NCBI GenBank assembly: GCA_002943765.1
Contig: PQWQ01000013.1
Coordinates: 1 to 64,000 of the forward strand
Length of the DNA stretch: 64,000 nt
Direction of reading: 5' to 3'
DNA from: Psoroptes ovis
Lineage: Eukaryota > Arthropoda > Arachnida > Sarcoptiformes > Psoroptidae
The position numbers and the translations under genes were made by a program. The notes under the pieces are model-generated. The model had not been told where the DNA came from. It searched no databases and saw nothing but the letters and a program-made list of their open reading frames with translations. Shown here in pieces: positions 38,108-50,700 of this stretch (its first letter is position 1; each line of letters opens with the position of its first letter).

Positions 38108-39110
38108 ATGGATCGTCTTTTACGTCTTAGTAGCGGATTACAAAATCTAAGCTCTGGTGGTGCACAAAGTGATGGCCCTGTTGTAGATACAGCTGAACAA
38201 GTTTACATTTCATCATTGGCATTGTTGAAAATGTTGAAACATGGACGTGCAGGTGTACCGATGGAAGTCATGGGTCTTATGCTGGGCGAATTTGTCGATG
38301 ATTATACTGTTCGAGTTATCGATGTATTTGCTATGCCACAATCTGGAACGGTATGATAGTTATTGTAATTGTCAATTTTAATTTCAATCCTTTAATTTTT
38401 ATCAAATCCACTGAAAGGGTGTTAGTGTTGAAGCAGTTGATCCAGTATTCCAAGCGAAAATGTTAGACATGTTAAGACAAACTGGCCGTCCAGAAATGGT
38501 TGTTGGATGGTACCATTCTCATCCTGGTTTCGGTTGTTGGTTATCCGGTGTTGATATCAATACTCAGCAATCATTCGAAGCTTTATCCGATCGTGCTGTT
38601 GCTGTTGTTATTGATCCGATTCAATCAGTCAAGGGAAAAGTAGTGATCGATGCTTTTCGATTAATCAATCCCAATACAATGGTGCTTGGTCAAGAACCTC
38701 GGCAAACAACATCAAATTTAGGACATTTAAATAAACCATCAATCCAAGCATTGATACATGGTCTTAATCGTCATTATTATTCTATAGCAATTAATTATCG
38801 CAAAAATGAATTAGAACAAAAAATGTTATTAAATCTACACAAAAAATCATGGATTGAAGGCTTACAATTGAAAAATTTCAAAGATCATTGCTCAATTAAT
38901 GAATCAACTGTAGAACATATGCTTGAATTAGCTAAATCATACAATAAAGCCGTTGAAGAAGAGGATAAATTAACTCCACAACAATTGGCTATCAAGAATG
39001 TTGGTAAACAAGATCCAAAAAGACATCTGGAAGAAAATGTTGATAAATTAATGACAAATAATATTGTTCAATCTTTAGGCACAATGCTTTCGGCTGTAGT
39101 TTTTGATTAA
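38108..39110 (+). CDS. PSMD14: 26S proteasome lid deubiquitinase Rpn11 / PSMD14
   Basis: This lid subunit is the zinc metalloprotease that removes ubiquitin chains from substrates as they enter the proteasome. Exons 38108-38350 and 38418-39110 join at GTG-VSVEAVDP to 311 residues (human 310), and conservation is very high throughout. The JAMM zinc motif is HSHPGFGCWLSGVD with ligands His114, His116 and Asp127; the upstream glutamate is in VPMEVMGLMLGEF. The conserved linker IDPIQSVKGKVVIDAFR and the C-terminal dimerisation region (NVGKQDPKRHLEENVDKLM) are intact. The 67-bp intron has a GTATGA donor. A polyadenylation signal follows the stop by about 75 bp. No oddities; essentially certain. 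Confidence 0.98.
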
Positions 39111-39183
39111 TTAATTGATTAAATGAAGAACAATTATCTTGAATGATACAAGTATTTTAATTATTTTCAATTCAAAATTCACA

Positions 39184-39189
39184 AATAAA
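39184..39189 (+). terminator. Likely polyadenylation signal of PSMD14
   Basis: AATAAA lies 74 bp after the PSMD14 stop codon, followed by T-rich sequence. It sits about 38 bp before the E2F palindrome of the next gene, so the PSMD14 3' end and the CDT1 promoter are nearly contiguous. Confidence 0.6.
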
Positions 39190-39226
39190 GTACATACATT
39201 TTTTATGAAAAGTTTATGAATTTTCT

Positions 39227-39240
39227 TTTTGGCGCCAAAA
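39227..39240. promoter_or_regulatory. Perfect E2F/DP binding palindrome upstream of CDT1
   Basis: TTTTGGCGCCAAAA is a perfect palindrome matching the E2F consensus TTTSGCGCSAAA. It lies 189 bp before the CDT1 start codon. CDT1 is a known E2F-regulated S-phase gene in animals, and GC-rich 6-mers are rare in this AT-rich sequence, so a functional site is likely though untested. Confidence 0.7.
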
Positions 39241-39428
39241 TTTAATTGCTAGCAGCATGGTAGTAGCATTACTTTGAACGTGAACATAGACCATTGTTTG
39301 GCATTTGGGACTTTTAACTTTGAAGCTCTTTAAAATTTTACCAATTTTTTCGTTATTTTTTGCTGACTTTTATTTTGCACGTTAAATATTTTTGTCATTT
39401 TGAGACCTTTTCTTTTTTGCCCAAAATA

Positions 39429-41210
39429 ATGGCTTCGACAACAAATCAACGAAATATTACCGATTATTTCAATACGATTTCCAATTCAAATCAAAGGACA
39501 AAACTTGGTAAATTAACTAAAAATGTTTTGAAAAATGATGATGAAACTATCGTTGCCAGAAAGCCAACACCAAAACGTCGATCCACTATTGAATCTACTA
39601 AAAGTGTTCCAGCAGCAAAAAGATCCAAATCATCGGCCAAAAATAAAACATGTATCACCGAAAAAAACGGAAAACGTAATAAAATTGATTATGGACCTAA
39701 TATGAATGTGATACGTAAACTAAATTTTGATGATTGTACTGATCAGAACAACAATAATGATGTCCAAAATTCTTTCACTGAATACCTCAAATCAAACGAT
39801 AAAAATTTCGAAACAAAGCAATCTTCAAATGATGATCAAGCACCGTTAATTAAAGCTGAAGATGTCAAAGAACGTTTACGTTCGTGTAAAAATTTGTCTA
39901 AACTTAAAGAACAATTGGCAAATATTAATAACTGTGCCGAAAAAATACGTCAATTCAAAGAAATGAAAATAAAATATCAAGAGAATTTGACATCGAGTCC
40001 AAACAGAAAAAAATCAATCAAAAATAGTCCAACAAAATTAAGTTCGCCAATTAAAAATAGTTTTAGTATTGTTTCATCTACATCACCCATAATTAAATCA
40101 GTTTTAAAAACACCAACGAAAAAATCTACAAAAGATAATGAAAGTGAATATGAATTGCCATTACCGATTCCATTCAAACGTTTATTAGAATTATTCAAAG
40201 TCATTGATTACAATTCATGGCGTATGTATAAACGACATGAAGTTTGTACATTCGATAAAATGAAACAAGTGGTTGAGGACTCAACCCATCGTACATTCCA
40301 ATTGGATACAATGCTTAAAATATTGACAATTTTAAAAGATAAACCTAAATATAAATTATCATGGGAATTATATTCTGGTCAATTAAAACTGATATTATCA
40401 CCCATTTATAAAGAAGATAACCTCAAATGTCTAAATTCTTTGGGTGTACTTTTGGAACGTGAGAAAGAATTCCATCAACATTTATTAGAATTGACGCGTA
40501 TTGAACATTTAAAATTCCTATCATCGATGGATATAAAATTTGATAAAGAAAATCAAATCATTTATCGTTGGCATCCGATGTTTCAACTAGATTCAATTCC
40601 TGATATTAAACCAGATTATTCTCTATTACCATCGAAGCCAAATGATCCATCATCAGCTAACAAAGATCAAAATAGTGTGAAAAAATTAATGAAAACAACT
40701 ATACTTGATTATTTTTCAGCAAAGAAAAGTGAACAAACCATCACCAACGAAAATAATACATCGACTGAAAAAACTGTTAGTAATAAAATTCAAGAAGGTG
40801 TATTGAAAGGTGTATCACAAGATTTATTAGCGAAAGTGCGTGCAAAAGAAGCAGCAAAATTAGCGAAATTAATGTGTCGCGCACCAGAAAAAGATCATGA
40901 AATACGTCTTTTATCGAAATTAATGGATATTTCGCGTATTATTTATGAATGTTTTCTTGGATCATCTATACGTTCTATTGAAAAAGATGATCTTATTCAA
41001 CGTATTTCGAACAGTATGCCAATGTCGATCAATGAAGCTAAACGTCATTTTGATTATTTGCAAAAATTTGAATTGGATTCAATTGGTAGTAAATGGATAC
41101 GTATAATCCAATTGCGTAATATGGAATATGTTCAAATAGACACCAAATATCCATTATCACAACTGTGTTCTGCATTCCGTAAACGAATGCAATGTCTCCA
41201 ATCTGATTGA
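39429..41210 (+). CDS. CDT1: DNA replication licensing factor CDT1
   Basis: CDT1 loads the MCM2-7 helicase onto ORC/CDC6-bound origins in G1 and is destroyed in S phase. A single exon encodes 593 residues (human 546). The N-terminus carries a PCNA-interacting degron-type motif, QRNITDYF at residues 7-14, with the TD pair typical of CRL4-Cdt2 substrates. A long basic disordered region follows. The geminin-binding/CDT1 fold starts near residue 240 (ELPLPIPFKRLLELF, then YKRHEVCTFDKMKQVV), and the C-terminal MCM-binding winged helix spans about 480-590. A second PIP-like box, KTTILDYF at 422-429 followed by SAKK, lies between them. The +4 position after the first box is Ser rather than Lys/Arg. 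The start is the Met directly before the PIP box; upstream in-frame codons (from 39360) are AT-rich and non-conserved. It is convergent with the acidic gene at 41422. Confidence 0.92.
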   Translation: MASTTNQRNITDYFNTISNSNQRTKLGKLTKNVLKNDDETIVARKPTPKRRSTIESTKSVPAAKRSKSSAKNKTCITEKNGKRNKIDYGPNMNVIRKLNFDDCTDQNNNNDVQNSFTEYLKSNDKNFETKQSSNDDQAPLIKAEDVKERLRSCKNLSKLKEQLANINNCAEKIRQFKEMKIKYQENLTSSPNRKKSIKNSPTKLSSPIKNSFSIVSSTSPIIKSVLKTPTKKSTKDNESEYELPLPIPFKRLLELFKVIDYNSWRMYKRHEVCTFDKMKQVVEDSTHRTFQLDTMLKILTILKDKPKYKLSWELYSGQLKLILSPIYKEDNLKCLNSLGVLLEREKEFHQHLLELTRIEHLKFLSSMDIKFDKENQIIYRWHPMFQLDSIPDIKPDYSLLPSKPNDPSSANKDQNSVKKLMKTTILDYFSAKKSEQTITNENNTSTEKTVSNKIQEGVLKGVSQDLLAKVRAKEAAKLAKLMCRAPEKDHEIRLLSKLMDISRIIYECFLGSSIRSIEKDDLIQRISNSMPMSINEAKRHFDYLQKFELDSIGSKWIRIIQLRNMEYVQIDTKYPLSQLCSAFRKRMQCLQSD

Positions 41211-41421
41211 AATTTCTTATTTTGTCATTTTCTTTCTATTTTTTTAAATTTTTTGATTATTTTTTTCTGACAAATCAACGTAAATTAATCATAATAATTC
41301 TTATTAAAAATTCTTTTTAATGATAATACTAGAAGAAATAAAAAATAAATAAAATTTTTCGAAAACATTCAACTATGAATATATCATATTCTTTTTTTAA
41401 AACAAAATAAAATTCATTGAT

Positions 41422-42870
41422 TCATTTTTTAAATTTTTTATGCGGACCAAGTGATCGCCGTTCCCAAAATTTACGCATTTCACCTAAATTAAACTTTGGC
41501 AGGTCATCATTGAATGATGGTGACCGTGGTTTCATTATGTCATTATCATTATCATCATTACAGTGCTTATTTTTCTTTGAATTCATTGTAATTTTATCAG
41601 TATCATTAGAGTTTCCATTCGCAAAAAATCTAGATTTGATCGGTTTCAATTTCACATGTTCAATTGTTGAACATCCATCATGATCGAATGAAAAAACAAA
41701 TAATTTATCATCTCCATCATTAACGATATTGATACGTAAATCACCAGCAGACTCATTATGATCATCTATATTATTTCCATTGTTTTTATTCATCCATGAA
41801 AATTCATTGTTATTATCATCATAATTAATACTGGATAACTCCTGATTTAAATCCAATAATTCGCTGCTATCACAATTATCATTGATTTCGTATGATTTGT
41901 CATTGTCATCAATTATTTCATCCGATGATTGTGAATTGCCCGGAATAGATTCCGATATAGTATCATCATCGACATCTGATATTCTAATACTTTGATTTTC
42001 TGATTGATCATTAATTAATAATGAATCATCAGTTTTTAATGATTCGTTGATATCTGAAAGATGATATTCATCATTCAAAAAATAATCTGTGGCAGTTTTC
42101 ATACTTTCAACTGAATAATCATCATCATCAATATCCTTAATAATAATTAATGATTCGTTAGGAATGCTATTTTCAATATTCTTTCGATTTTCTATAAGAA
42201 CTTCATCAAAAGCGATGCTATTAAATAAGATATGACCATCATCATTCGCTATTCGTGGATCGTTGATAGCATCCTTACCTAATGAATCAATCAAATGATC
42301 AATAGTATCCGAAGATAAGAGATCTATTTCTTCAATATCTAATTTTTTGATATCAGGAAAATTTTTTCCGATTAGTACATGATTATTTTCATCAATATTC
42401 ATCATTTGAAAATCATCTTTATCAGCTGCATTAGTGTTATTATTATTATTTTGATCATCATTATTATCACATTTCTTCATTTCTGATGTTTGATCTATTT
42501 CGATATTAACATACACAATTGATTCAGTGGAATATTTGCGATCATTTCTGTATTTATCGATGGTACTTTGGCTATTTCTAAGATTTCTTTTCAATTTTCT
42601 TCCAAATTGATTGGTTTCATATTCAAATTGTTCGAATAATATTTTCATTGTATTCATATTCGATATTAATTGATGATAATGTTTCTTAATTGATTTAAAT
42701 CGTTGTTGCATGATAATGAATTCATCATAAATAATATCAATTTCATTATCATTATCATCATCGATGCTAAAATTTTCATTTTCACAATTGTCTGTTATCA
42801 TAATCATATCATTTGGCGCGATTGATGGTGATTCTGATCGTTGTTCACTATTCCATTGATTCATGATCAT
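41422..42870 (-). CDS. Acidic low-complexity protein of unknown function
   Basis: A single uninterrupted frame encodes 482 residues from the Met at 42870 (a second Met at 42864 is equally possible). I do not recognise the family. The N-terminus is polar, followed by an acidic stretch and a helical, coiled-coil-like segment (about residues 50-105, YDEFIIMQQRFKSIKKHYHQ onward). The long middle is Asp/Asn/Ser-rich (many DDD and NNN runs). The C-terminus returns to ordered-looking sequence ending in a basic tail (FNLGEMRKFWERRSLG then HKKFKK). An acidic disordered middle with helical N-term and basic C-term suggests a nuclear or scaffold protein, but this is inference. Frame integrity over 1.4 kb argues it is real. 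Upstream codons to 42918 are open, so the start is uncertain or preceded by an untranslated exon. Confidence 0.7.
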   Translation of the reverse strand: MIMNQWNSEQRSESPSIAPNDMIMITDNCENENFSIDDDNDNEIDIIYDEFIIMQQRFKSIKKHYHQLISNMNTMKILFEQFEYETNQFGRKLKRNLRNSQSTIDKYRNDRKYSTESIVYVNIEIDQTSEMKKCDNNDDQNNNNNTNAADKDDFQMMNIDENNHVLIGKNFPDIKKLDIEEIDLLSSDTIDHLIDSLGKDAINDPRIANDDGHILFNSIAFDEVLIENRKNIENSIPNESLIIIKDIDDDDYSVESMKTATDYFLNDEYHLSDINESLKTDDSLLINDQSENQSIRISDVDDDTISESIPGNSQSSDEIIDDNDKSYEINDNCDSSELLDLNQELSSINYDDNNNEFSWMNKNNGNNIDDHNESAGDLRINIVNDGDDKLFVFSFDHDGCSTIEHVKLKPIKSRFFANGNSNDTDKITMNSKKNKHCNDDNDNDIMKPRSPSFNDDLPKFNLGEMRKFWERRSLGPHKKFKK

Positions 42871-45334
42871 TTTTCTTAAAATTTGGGATGCGTATTTCAA
42901 CAAAATTATCAGAAACAATAAATATTAGTAACCAATACAAAATCGTAATGAAAATCAATGATAGTATCAAATTTTCTAGTTTAGACAAAACTTTTCAAAG
43001 ATTTCTGAGATTAAAATCAATTAAATTCGTTGTTTCGCATCATTATTATATTAACAATGGCATTTTTAAAACTTGAGAATCTTGATTAGCGATAATCAAA
43101 TAACATTGAAATCACAATCAACAATCAATCGAGTAATCATAACATTTATCACAATTTTTATCTTATAATTTTCTAGTTTTTCTTTTGATAAATTTTATAA
43201 AATCAATCAATTTAATTAATTCAATCAATTGATAGTTTTTTTAAGTAGAAATTTAATTACAAAATTAAGTGAAAAAGAAGCCTTCGTTGTAATTTTCGAT
43301 GAGAATAAATGATTTTTTAAAAATAAAGTTTTGATCAATTTTTTACTTTCAAACGCACATATTTATTTTGTTAGCATGAATCAATGATGTTTTAATAGGA
43401 TAATTTAATCTTTTTCATTTTTCAAATAAGAAAACTTTGTCAATTATCAACTATCAAATTACAGACGCAGACAAATGACGGCTCGTTTGATGGCTATTTG
43501 AAAAAAACAAATGATTAATGTTTATTTTTTATTCATTCATTTCATCATTTGATTTTTACATTTGATTTATCTGTTTGATGATTTGTTTGGTTGTTTATGG
43601 TTATTCATCTATGTGTGTGTACGCATATTGTGGTGATGGTGATTTTTATTATAATTATTATTGTGATGATATTTGACAAAAAAAATAGATAACAAATAAT
43701 TATCTTCATAATAGAACACAGTCTCATATATGTGACATATGTATAAACAATCGATCGAAATGAAGAGTTGAAAAACTCTATGTGTAACTAAACATTATGA
43801 TCACAAATACACACACATTGACAACCATTTTGATTATGATTATGATTATGATAATGATAATTATTATTATTTTTATTTATTATGATTGTTTGATTATCGA
43901 TGTTTGACATAGTAACGGTGTTGATTTATTTTTATCATTTTTTTTCTTTCAAATAGAAATTAATTTTGAATTGATATTATCATTTCAGTTAATAATTTTT
44001 TTTTTTTTTTCGTTGGATAAATAATTCATCTGTTTGTTTGTTCAGACATAATCAAACATGAGATGGACGAACAAAAATAATAATAAATAAATTTAGGAAA
44101 CAAATATAAATAAATAAATTGAATCCAATTTCCTTAACAACGACAACAACAATGACAATAATAACAATGGTTGATATTTGAACATTGAATTTTTATGTTA
44201 GTCAATTGTTTATCATAAGATTCCAAGTTTCATTTTTCTACTTTGGACTCATGGAAAATTCAATTGAAACGAATAATTTTTGAACGAATGAATGAATGCA
44301 AAAAAAAAATGTCAAACATGAATTCATTGAAACAAAATCCTTTGAATACAACTAAAAACAGTCGAGATTTTGAAATGAACAAAACAAAAACAAAATTTAC
44401 TTGTCATTTAGAAATTGGAACAAGTTTAAACATTTGAATAAGAAAAATGAATGAATTCAATAAACAAAATTTATTTCAATTAAATAAATACATTTTTTCT
44501 CGAGTTTCGTAATACATGTGATGATCAAGATGATGATGATGATCATCATCATCATCATCGTGATTTTAATTCAAAAAAAAAAGTTAACTGAACTTGAAGA
44601 TGAATGATGAAAATGAAATACATGAATACACATAAAGCTATTGGATAAATTAATATGAATATGTTTGTCACAGTCATTGATTACAATGATAAAGATATAA
44701 TATTTGTGTATGTTCATTTTAATCAATGATAATAAGACAATTATTCTAATGGTAGAGATAATAACAACAACGATATATGAATCTGTCTTCATGGTTGGTT
44801 AAATCATATCTAATTGTCGTCTTTATTATTTTAACTGGTTTTTTTTGTTTTAAAAGTTATTTTAAATTAGAAATCGTGAATCGTTATTTTCAAATGGTAT
44901 TGCCGAATTATATTTTTGAGTATTAATTTATTTTGTATAGGATAAATAATTAAAAAAATTTTCAATGATTTTTTATCGATCACCGATTTTTTTGATTGAT
45001 TTTGAATCATATTCGATTTGATCTACAGAGAAAAAATTTCGTTGTTCGAAGAGACCTTACCATGCTGACGATGCAAAATGATTGCTATTAATAAATAATG
45101 TGCATCGATTAGCATTGATTATCAATATCGGAGTAAATAATTTCCACCATGAGAATTATCATCAAGAATTAATTAGGGTTGATAATTAACCAAAAATTTT
45201 TTGACTAATTTCTAACTTTGTAAGAATTTTGGCGACCAGATGGCAACATTGAACGTGTCATATGTTTTTTTAAATTCAAAATTTGTTTACCTTTTTTTGT
45301 TTTGTTTTGATTTTTTATTGAATCAACATAAAAA
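42871..45334. other. Intergenic region between the acidic gene and SPG7 (divergent starts)
   Basis: Both flanking genes start at its edges, so promoters lie at each end. The middle has TG/CA, TCA and AAT simple repeats. On the minus strand a good donor (CATG|GTAAGG) at about 45060 could end a 5' untranslated exon of the acidic gene. Near SPG7, TTTGGCGACCAGATGGCAAC at about 45228-45247 stands out from the AT background. No other gene supported. Confidence 0.5.
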
Positions 45335-47772
45335 ATGTTGCATCATATTTCATCAAAATCAATTAAATTGAATCAAATTATTCTACATTTAATTCACCAG
45401 CGATCAATACATACCAAATGTATTCTTCAAACACTTGCAAAACGGCAAAAGCAATCATTGATTTTCTATAATCAAAAACAAATATTCAATGAATTAAAAG
45501 CATGGAAACATTTATTTTCGATATCACCTTCGTTTTCAACATCGAAATGGTTAAACTCATCATTACTCAAATTTCAACAATCTAAAATTAATCAAAATAG
45601 TAATAAAAATGCTTCAAATAAAAATAGTCAACAATCAAGTAACAATGATAATAAAAATAATAAAGAAGATCCAAATCGTGATGATAAAAAATTGATGGCT
45701 TATGGACTTGTATGGATGGCACTTGGCTATACGATAATAACATTAGTGTCATTAATGTTTCCGCCAGCAAATAAGCCAGATGTATTACGTTTTGTATCAT
45801 GGAATGAATTTTTCTATCAAATGTTATCGAAAGGTGAAGTTGAATTGATCGTTGTCAAACCTGATCTAGACCTAGTGACAATTTATTTGCATGAAGATGC
45901 TATTATAAGAGGTAAAAAAGCACCATTTCGTCAATATCATATGAATATTGTCGATGTGAAAAAATTCGAAGCACGTTTACGTGAAGCTGAAGCCAGATTA
46001 GGAATTAAACCAGATCAAACTGTACAAATCATCTACGAAAGGAACCAAGAAAATGTTTGGTTTGCATTATTATCATTATTAGTACTTGGCATAATGGTAT
46101 CAATGTTGATGCGAAATTCTTCCATGTCAAGATCACAAATGATGGGAACGAATATGTTTTCAAATTTAAGACGGGCTAAATTCACTATCGTTGATCCATT
46201 GATTGGCGATGGCAAAGGTGTACGTTTCAGCGATATCGCCGGTTTAAAAGAAGCAAAAGTTGAAATAATGGAATTTGTCGATTATCTTAAATCTCCTGAA
46301 AGATTCAAGATGTTAGGAGCGAAAATACCGAGAGGAGTTTTGCTTTTAGGACCTCCTGGTTGCGGAAAAACAATGTTAGCAAAAGCTGTTGCTACAGAGG
46401 CATCCGTGCCATTTTTGGCTATCAATGGCTCAGAATTCATCGAAATGATCGGTGGCTTAGGTGCCGCAAGAGTCAGAAGCTTGTTCGAAGAAGGTAATCG
46501 TGATTATGAATTAAATTTAAATCAAATAAATGTCTTTTTATGATAGCTCGCAAACGTTCGCCATGTATTGTTTATATCGATGAAATTGATGCAATTGGTC
46601 GGAAACGTAGCGGTGAACGCATAGGTACTGGTGGATCAAGTGGCGAAGAAGAGCAAACATTAAATCAATTGTTAGTTGAAATGGATGGTATGAGTCAACG
46701 TGATGAAATTATCATGTTAGCATCGACAAATCGTGCCGATATACTAGATCGTGCTCTGTTGCGGCCAGGTAGATTTGATCGACATATTCTCATTGATTAT
46801 CCGACATTGCAAGAGCGTAAAGAAATTTTCATATCACATTTTAAATCAATAAAATCGGAAAAAGAACCTGAATATTATGCTGAACGAATGGCTCAATTAA
46901 CGCCTGGGTTTTCTGGGGCAGACATTGCCAATGTAGTTAACGAAGCTGCTCTACATGCTGCACGTGTTGGTAAAAAAATGGTACAATCTGATGATTTAGA
47001 AATCGCTATTGAACGTGTCGTTGGTGGCCCTGAAAAACGAACCGATGTAATGGGTCCTCAAGAAAAACGAATTATTGCTTATCATGAATGTGGTCATGCA
47101 TTAGTAGGATGGTTATTACCAAATACAGATGCATTATTGAAAATTTCCATAGTACCACGCACAACGAATGTGCTAGGATTTGCCCGTTACTTGCCATCAG
47201 ATCGCAAACTTCATACCCAGCAAGAATTATTTGAAAGAATGTGTATGGCACTTGGCGGTCGTGTTGCAGAATCATTGACATTCAATCATGTGAGTTCTGG
47301 TGCTCAAGATGATCTAAATAAAGTGACTAAATTGGCATACACAAAAATCCAAGTATATGGTATGGATGAACTAATTGGTAATTTGAGTTTTGATTATGAA
47401 GAAAATAAATTTGGAAGAAAACCATTCAGTAAAAAATTGGCTCGTTTAATTGATGAACGTGCACGTTTGTTAGTGGCAAAAGCATACAAAGAAACGGAAA
47501 AATTAATTAGAGAAAATCAAGATAAATTAAAATTAATGGCTGAAGAGCTGCTCAAACGTGAAGTATTAAATTATTCCGATATTGAACGTTTAATTGGCCA
47601 ATCACCATATGGAAAAAAGAATCTTGTAGATCAATTAGATATTAATTCTTTGATTGATTCGGTCAATGATAATGCACAATCTTCGAATGATGATAAATCA
47701 GAACAACAGTCAAAGCCAGAACAAGAATCATCATCATCGTCGCCATCATCATCAGAATCAGAATCGAAATGA
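45335..47772 (+). CDS. SPG7: Paraplegin (SPG7), mitochondrial m-AAA protease subunit
   Basis: Paraplegin is an inner-membrane ATP-dependent zinc metalloprotease that, with AFG3L2-type partners, degrades misfolded proteins and processes mitochondrial precursors. Exons 45335-46493 and 46547-47772 join (53-bp intron) to 794 residues; human SPG7 has 795. The basic, Ser/Leu-rich N-terminus fits a mitochondrial targeting peptide. Two membrane segments lie near residues 120-145 and 237-256. The AAA domain has Walker A GPPGCGKT (about 339-346), Walker B IVYIDEIDAIG, and the pore-loop region EFIEMIGGLGAARVRSLF, whose GGLGAAR form is paraplegin-like rather than AFG3L2-like. SRH residues include LRPGRFDRH. 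The protease site is HECGH (His566, Glu567, His570), and LGGRVAE...SGAQDDL follows. RRPFS-type FGRKPFSKKL also matches paraplegin. The tail is Ser/Glu-rich. Confidence 0.95.
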
Positions 47773-50700
47773 AAAAAAAATGAAATTCGATATTAAAAAA
47801 TTTTAATTTCCTGTTTTTTTTTCTGTGAAAATGTAAATATTGATTTCAAATAAAAAAAATTTTCCGGTTAAAATCATTTCATCAGATTTTTTTTTCACTA
47901 TTTTGATTTGTTTCAAAATGAAAAATTTTAAATTTGCTTCCTGTTGTTTACAATTAAATAATGTATGGCACAATAGGAAATGCTTAATCAAGCGATTAAG
48001 CAAATCAATCGCAGCAGCAATAACTACCGAAAAAAAAATAAACCTGTCAAGGATGGTTTTTTTCAATGAACCAAAATTTAATGAAAATTGTTGATCAATA
48101 ACCTGTTTATTGACAAAATATTGATCCCATTCGGTAGTTTTCGAATCATAAATGGATTAGGCTGATACGATCGATTTAATTTGATCGATGCCAATGAAAT
48201 AAATTGAACAATTTGATTCAAATTTGTACTTTTTTCGTGATCAAACTTGATCCATAAATGTTTTTAATCGATTTGATAAATGATTGATTGACATGTTCTT
48301 ATTTTCTCTGCGATTTGAATTAACACAACAAATATTTTCTATTTGTTTTCAAATGAAAATCATAAATAATATTAAATTTTTTCTGGGTTATGTATTGATA
48401 AAATGATAATCAATAAATTTAATTTCACAAGTGTTACGTCAGTTTTTTTTTCGTTCGCAATGGCCCAGTTTTTGCATTATTAATGCAGCTTCTGCATACG
48501 CAGAATCTTGTTTCACCGAAATAATCATACGATTTTTTTCCATTCGTTTTTCATTTCAATATGAAATTCTATCAAAATTCTTAACAAGCCGTCAATATCC
48601 GTGATTGCATGTAGCCATTTTGATATTTTTCTTTAGAAATCAAAAATTTCTATTGAAAAATAAATAAAATGATATTAAAATGAAATAAAAATAATTATGT
48701 TAACCAATCGAAAAGAAATAAGATTTCATTCAAAATGAATCCAATTATATTCGCCAAATTCAATTTTTTTCTGAATAAAACAAAATGAATAATTTCAAGA
48801 TTTCATTGACATTTTCAAATGTTGATAGATTTTGTTTTGAATTTTTATTTTCTGCTGTATCATTGTTTACGCCATCATCGGAACCAGATGAAAGAAATCA
48901 TTGGAATTTCAATCAAATTTTTTTTTTTATTTAAGAGTGATTAGCTTTCACTCGTTCACGTGATTACACACAATTAAATCATTTATAACTTTAACAAATG
49001 AATTATCTAATCAGGAAAATATGGAAAAAGATTAATCAATTAAATTTGATTGAATTATCAATTAATGATTTAAATCAATGAGTAATTTCAATTAATCTGT
49101 TCCCAAGGTATTCAATAGCTTGATTATTTCAATTTTTAGAGAAATATTTGCAGCCGCAACTAATGAACGTTAAATGATTAATTTTCATTTCAATTTGCCG
49201 ACAAAAAAAATTGAAAATCAAACTAGACAATGTATCCATTTACATCGCTAATATGGCGACTTTAAAGTCATTTCGACATTGTGAATGACATTCACTTTAT
49301 AATCCTTCATTTTCATTCTTTGATCAATGATGATGATGATTAAAAACCAATAAATTGGCAATGATCAATGGTGAAAAAAAGGATGAAGGAATGTAAAAAG
49401 TAAACAAGCACAGCCTATGGTTGAATAGACAAACATACAGGAAAAAAGAGATGAACACTACAATCAATGATCGATCAGACAAAACAACACTACCCAAAAT
49501 GCAAAGACAAATGATGAACGAATGAATGTATGGCCGTCATAAATAAATGGCTAGTTCTTCAGTTTTGTTGTCATTGTTTAACCACCACTACCATTCATTT
49601 GTATGGAATGATAATTTGAAAAAGAAATGAATGAATCAATGTTAAAAAGCCGGTGAAAGAAATTTGTTGTTTAAATGAGTGATTTTCAATGTTATTTACG
49701 TATAATGCCATCATTTTCTAACTCCGACGATTGTTCTTAGTGTCTGTGTGTTTGATTTTGAAAATTTTGAAAGAAATCCAATAAGATATTTGAATTTGTG
49801 TTATTCAAACACACAAATAACTCAAAGCAATTATAAAAATTAGAATTTATTTTTGTTGATACGGCGCCAAGTATTGTTTTGGTGTTACACATTACCAATA
49901 AGAATCATCTTAATCATCATCAAAATATTACATCAAAATTTTAAATTTTTTATTTTATTTCAATTTTATTTTATATATTTTGGGAAAAAATAATAGAATT
50001 TCCGTCCCCAAGGTATTTTTATTGTGATTATTTCAAATTTTATTTAATGCTATTCAATAGTTATTTATAAATTCCACGAATTTATTATGATTATTCATTC
50101 ATTCATTATTTTTATCATAAATTGTATCAAATGCGGATAAATTTTTGAATTTCATTAAGAATTTCATTCGTGAATTCAATTTACGATACCATGTGACGTC
50201 ATCATATGCGTTCTGATTGAAGTTTTCAAGGAATAGTAGTTATACGATATAATAGATATAAGAATAAAGAAGAATAAATCATTTCAATAATCATACAACA
50301 CACACACACATACACAAACACATGATCATCAGCACATATGCATAAAGAAAAGTCATTCGGAAATTTAAAAATTTTACAAATAAAAGTCAACAATTAATTC
50401 GTATTATGATCACTGAATCATTCAGTGATTATTAATATTAGTATAAATAGTCATTATTATTATTATTGTCATCATAAGACAGCATTATTTTTCATTATTG
50501 TTTTTATAAATTTAATTTTTTAATATCATTATTATCTATGTTATTGTTTTTTAGCAAGAAAAACCGATTATACCGGGTTATATGAATCAAATGAATTAGA
50601 AGCAACGACAACAATTACGAAGATAAAAGCGACAACTGTATTGTTTAATTCAAGAAAAAAAATTGAACACACCAAAGAAAAAACCCTGAATTCATCTGTT

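Noticed and set aside
47803..48094. Overlapping 84- and 87-codon frames on opposite strands after SPG7
   Set aside because: AT-rich 3' flank, Phe/Lys-heavy on both strands, with no family features.
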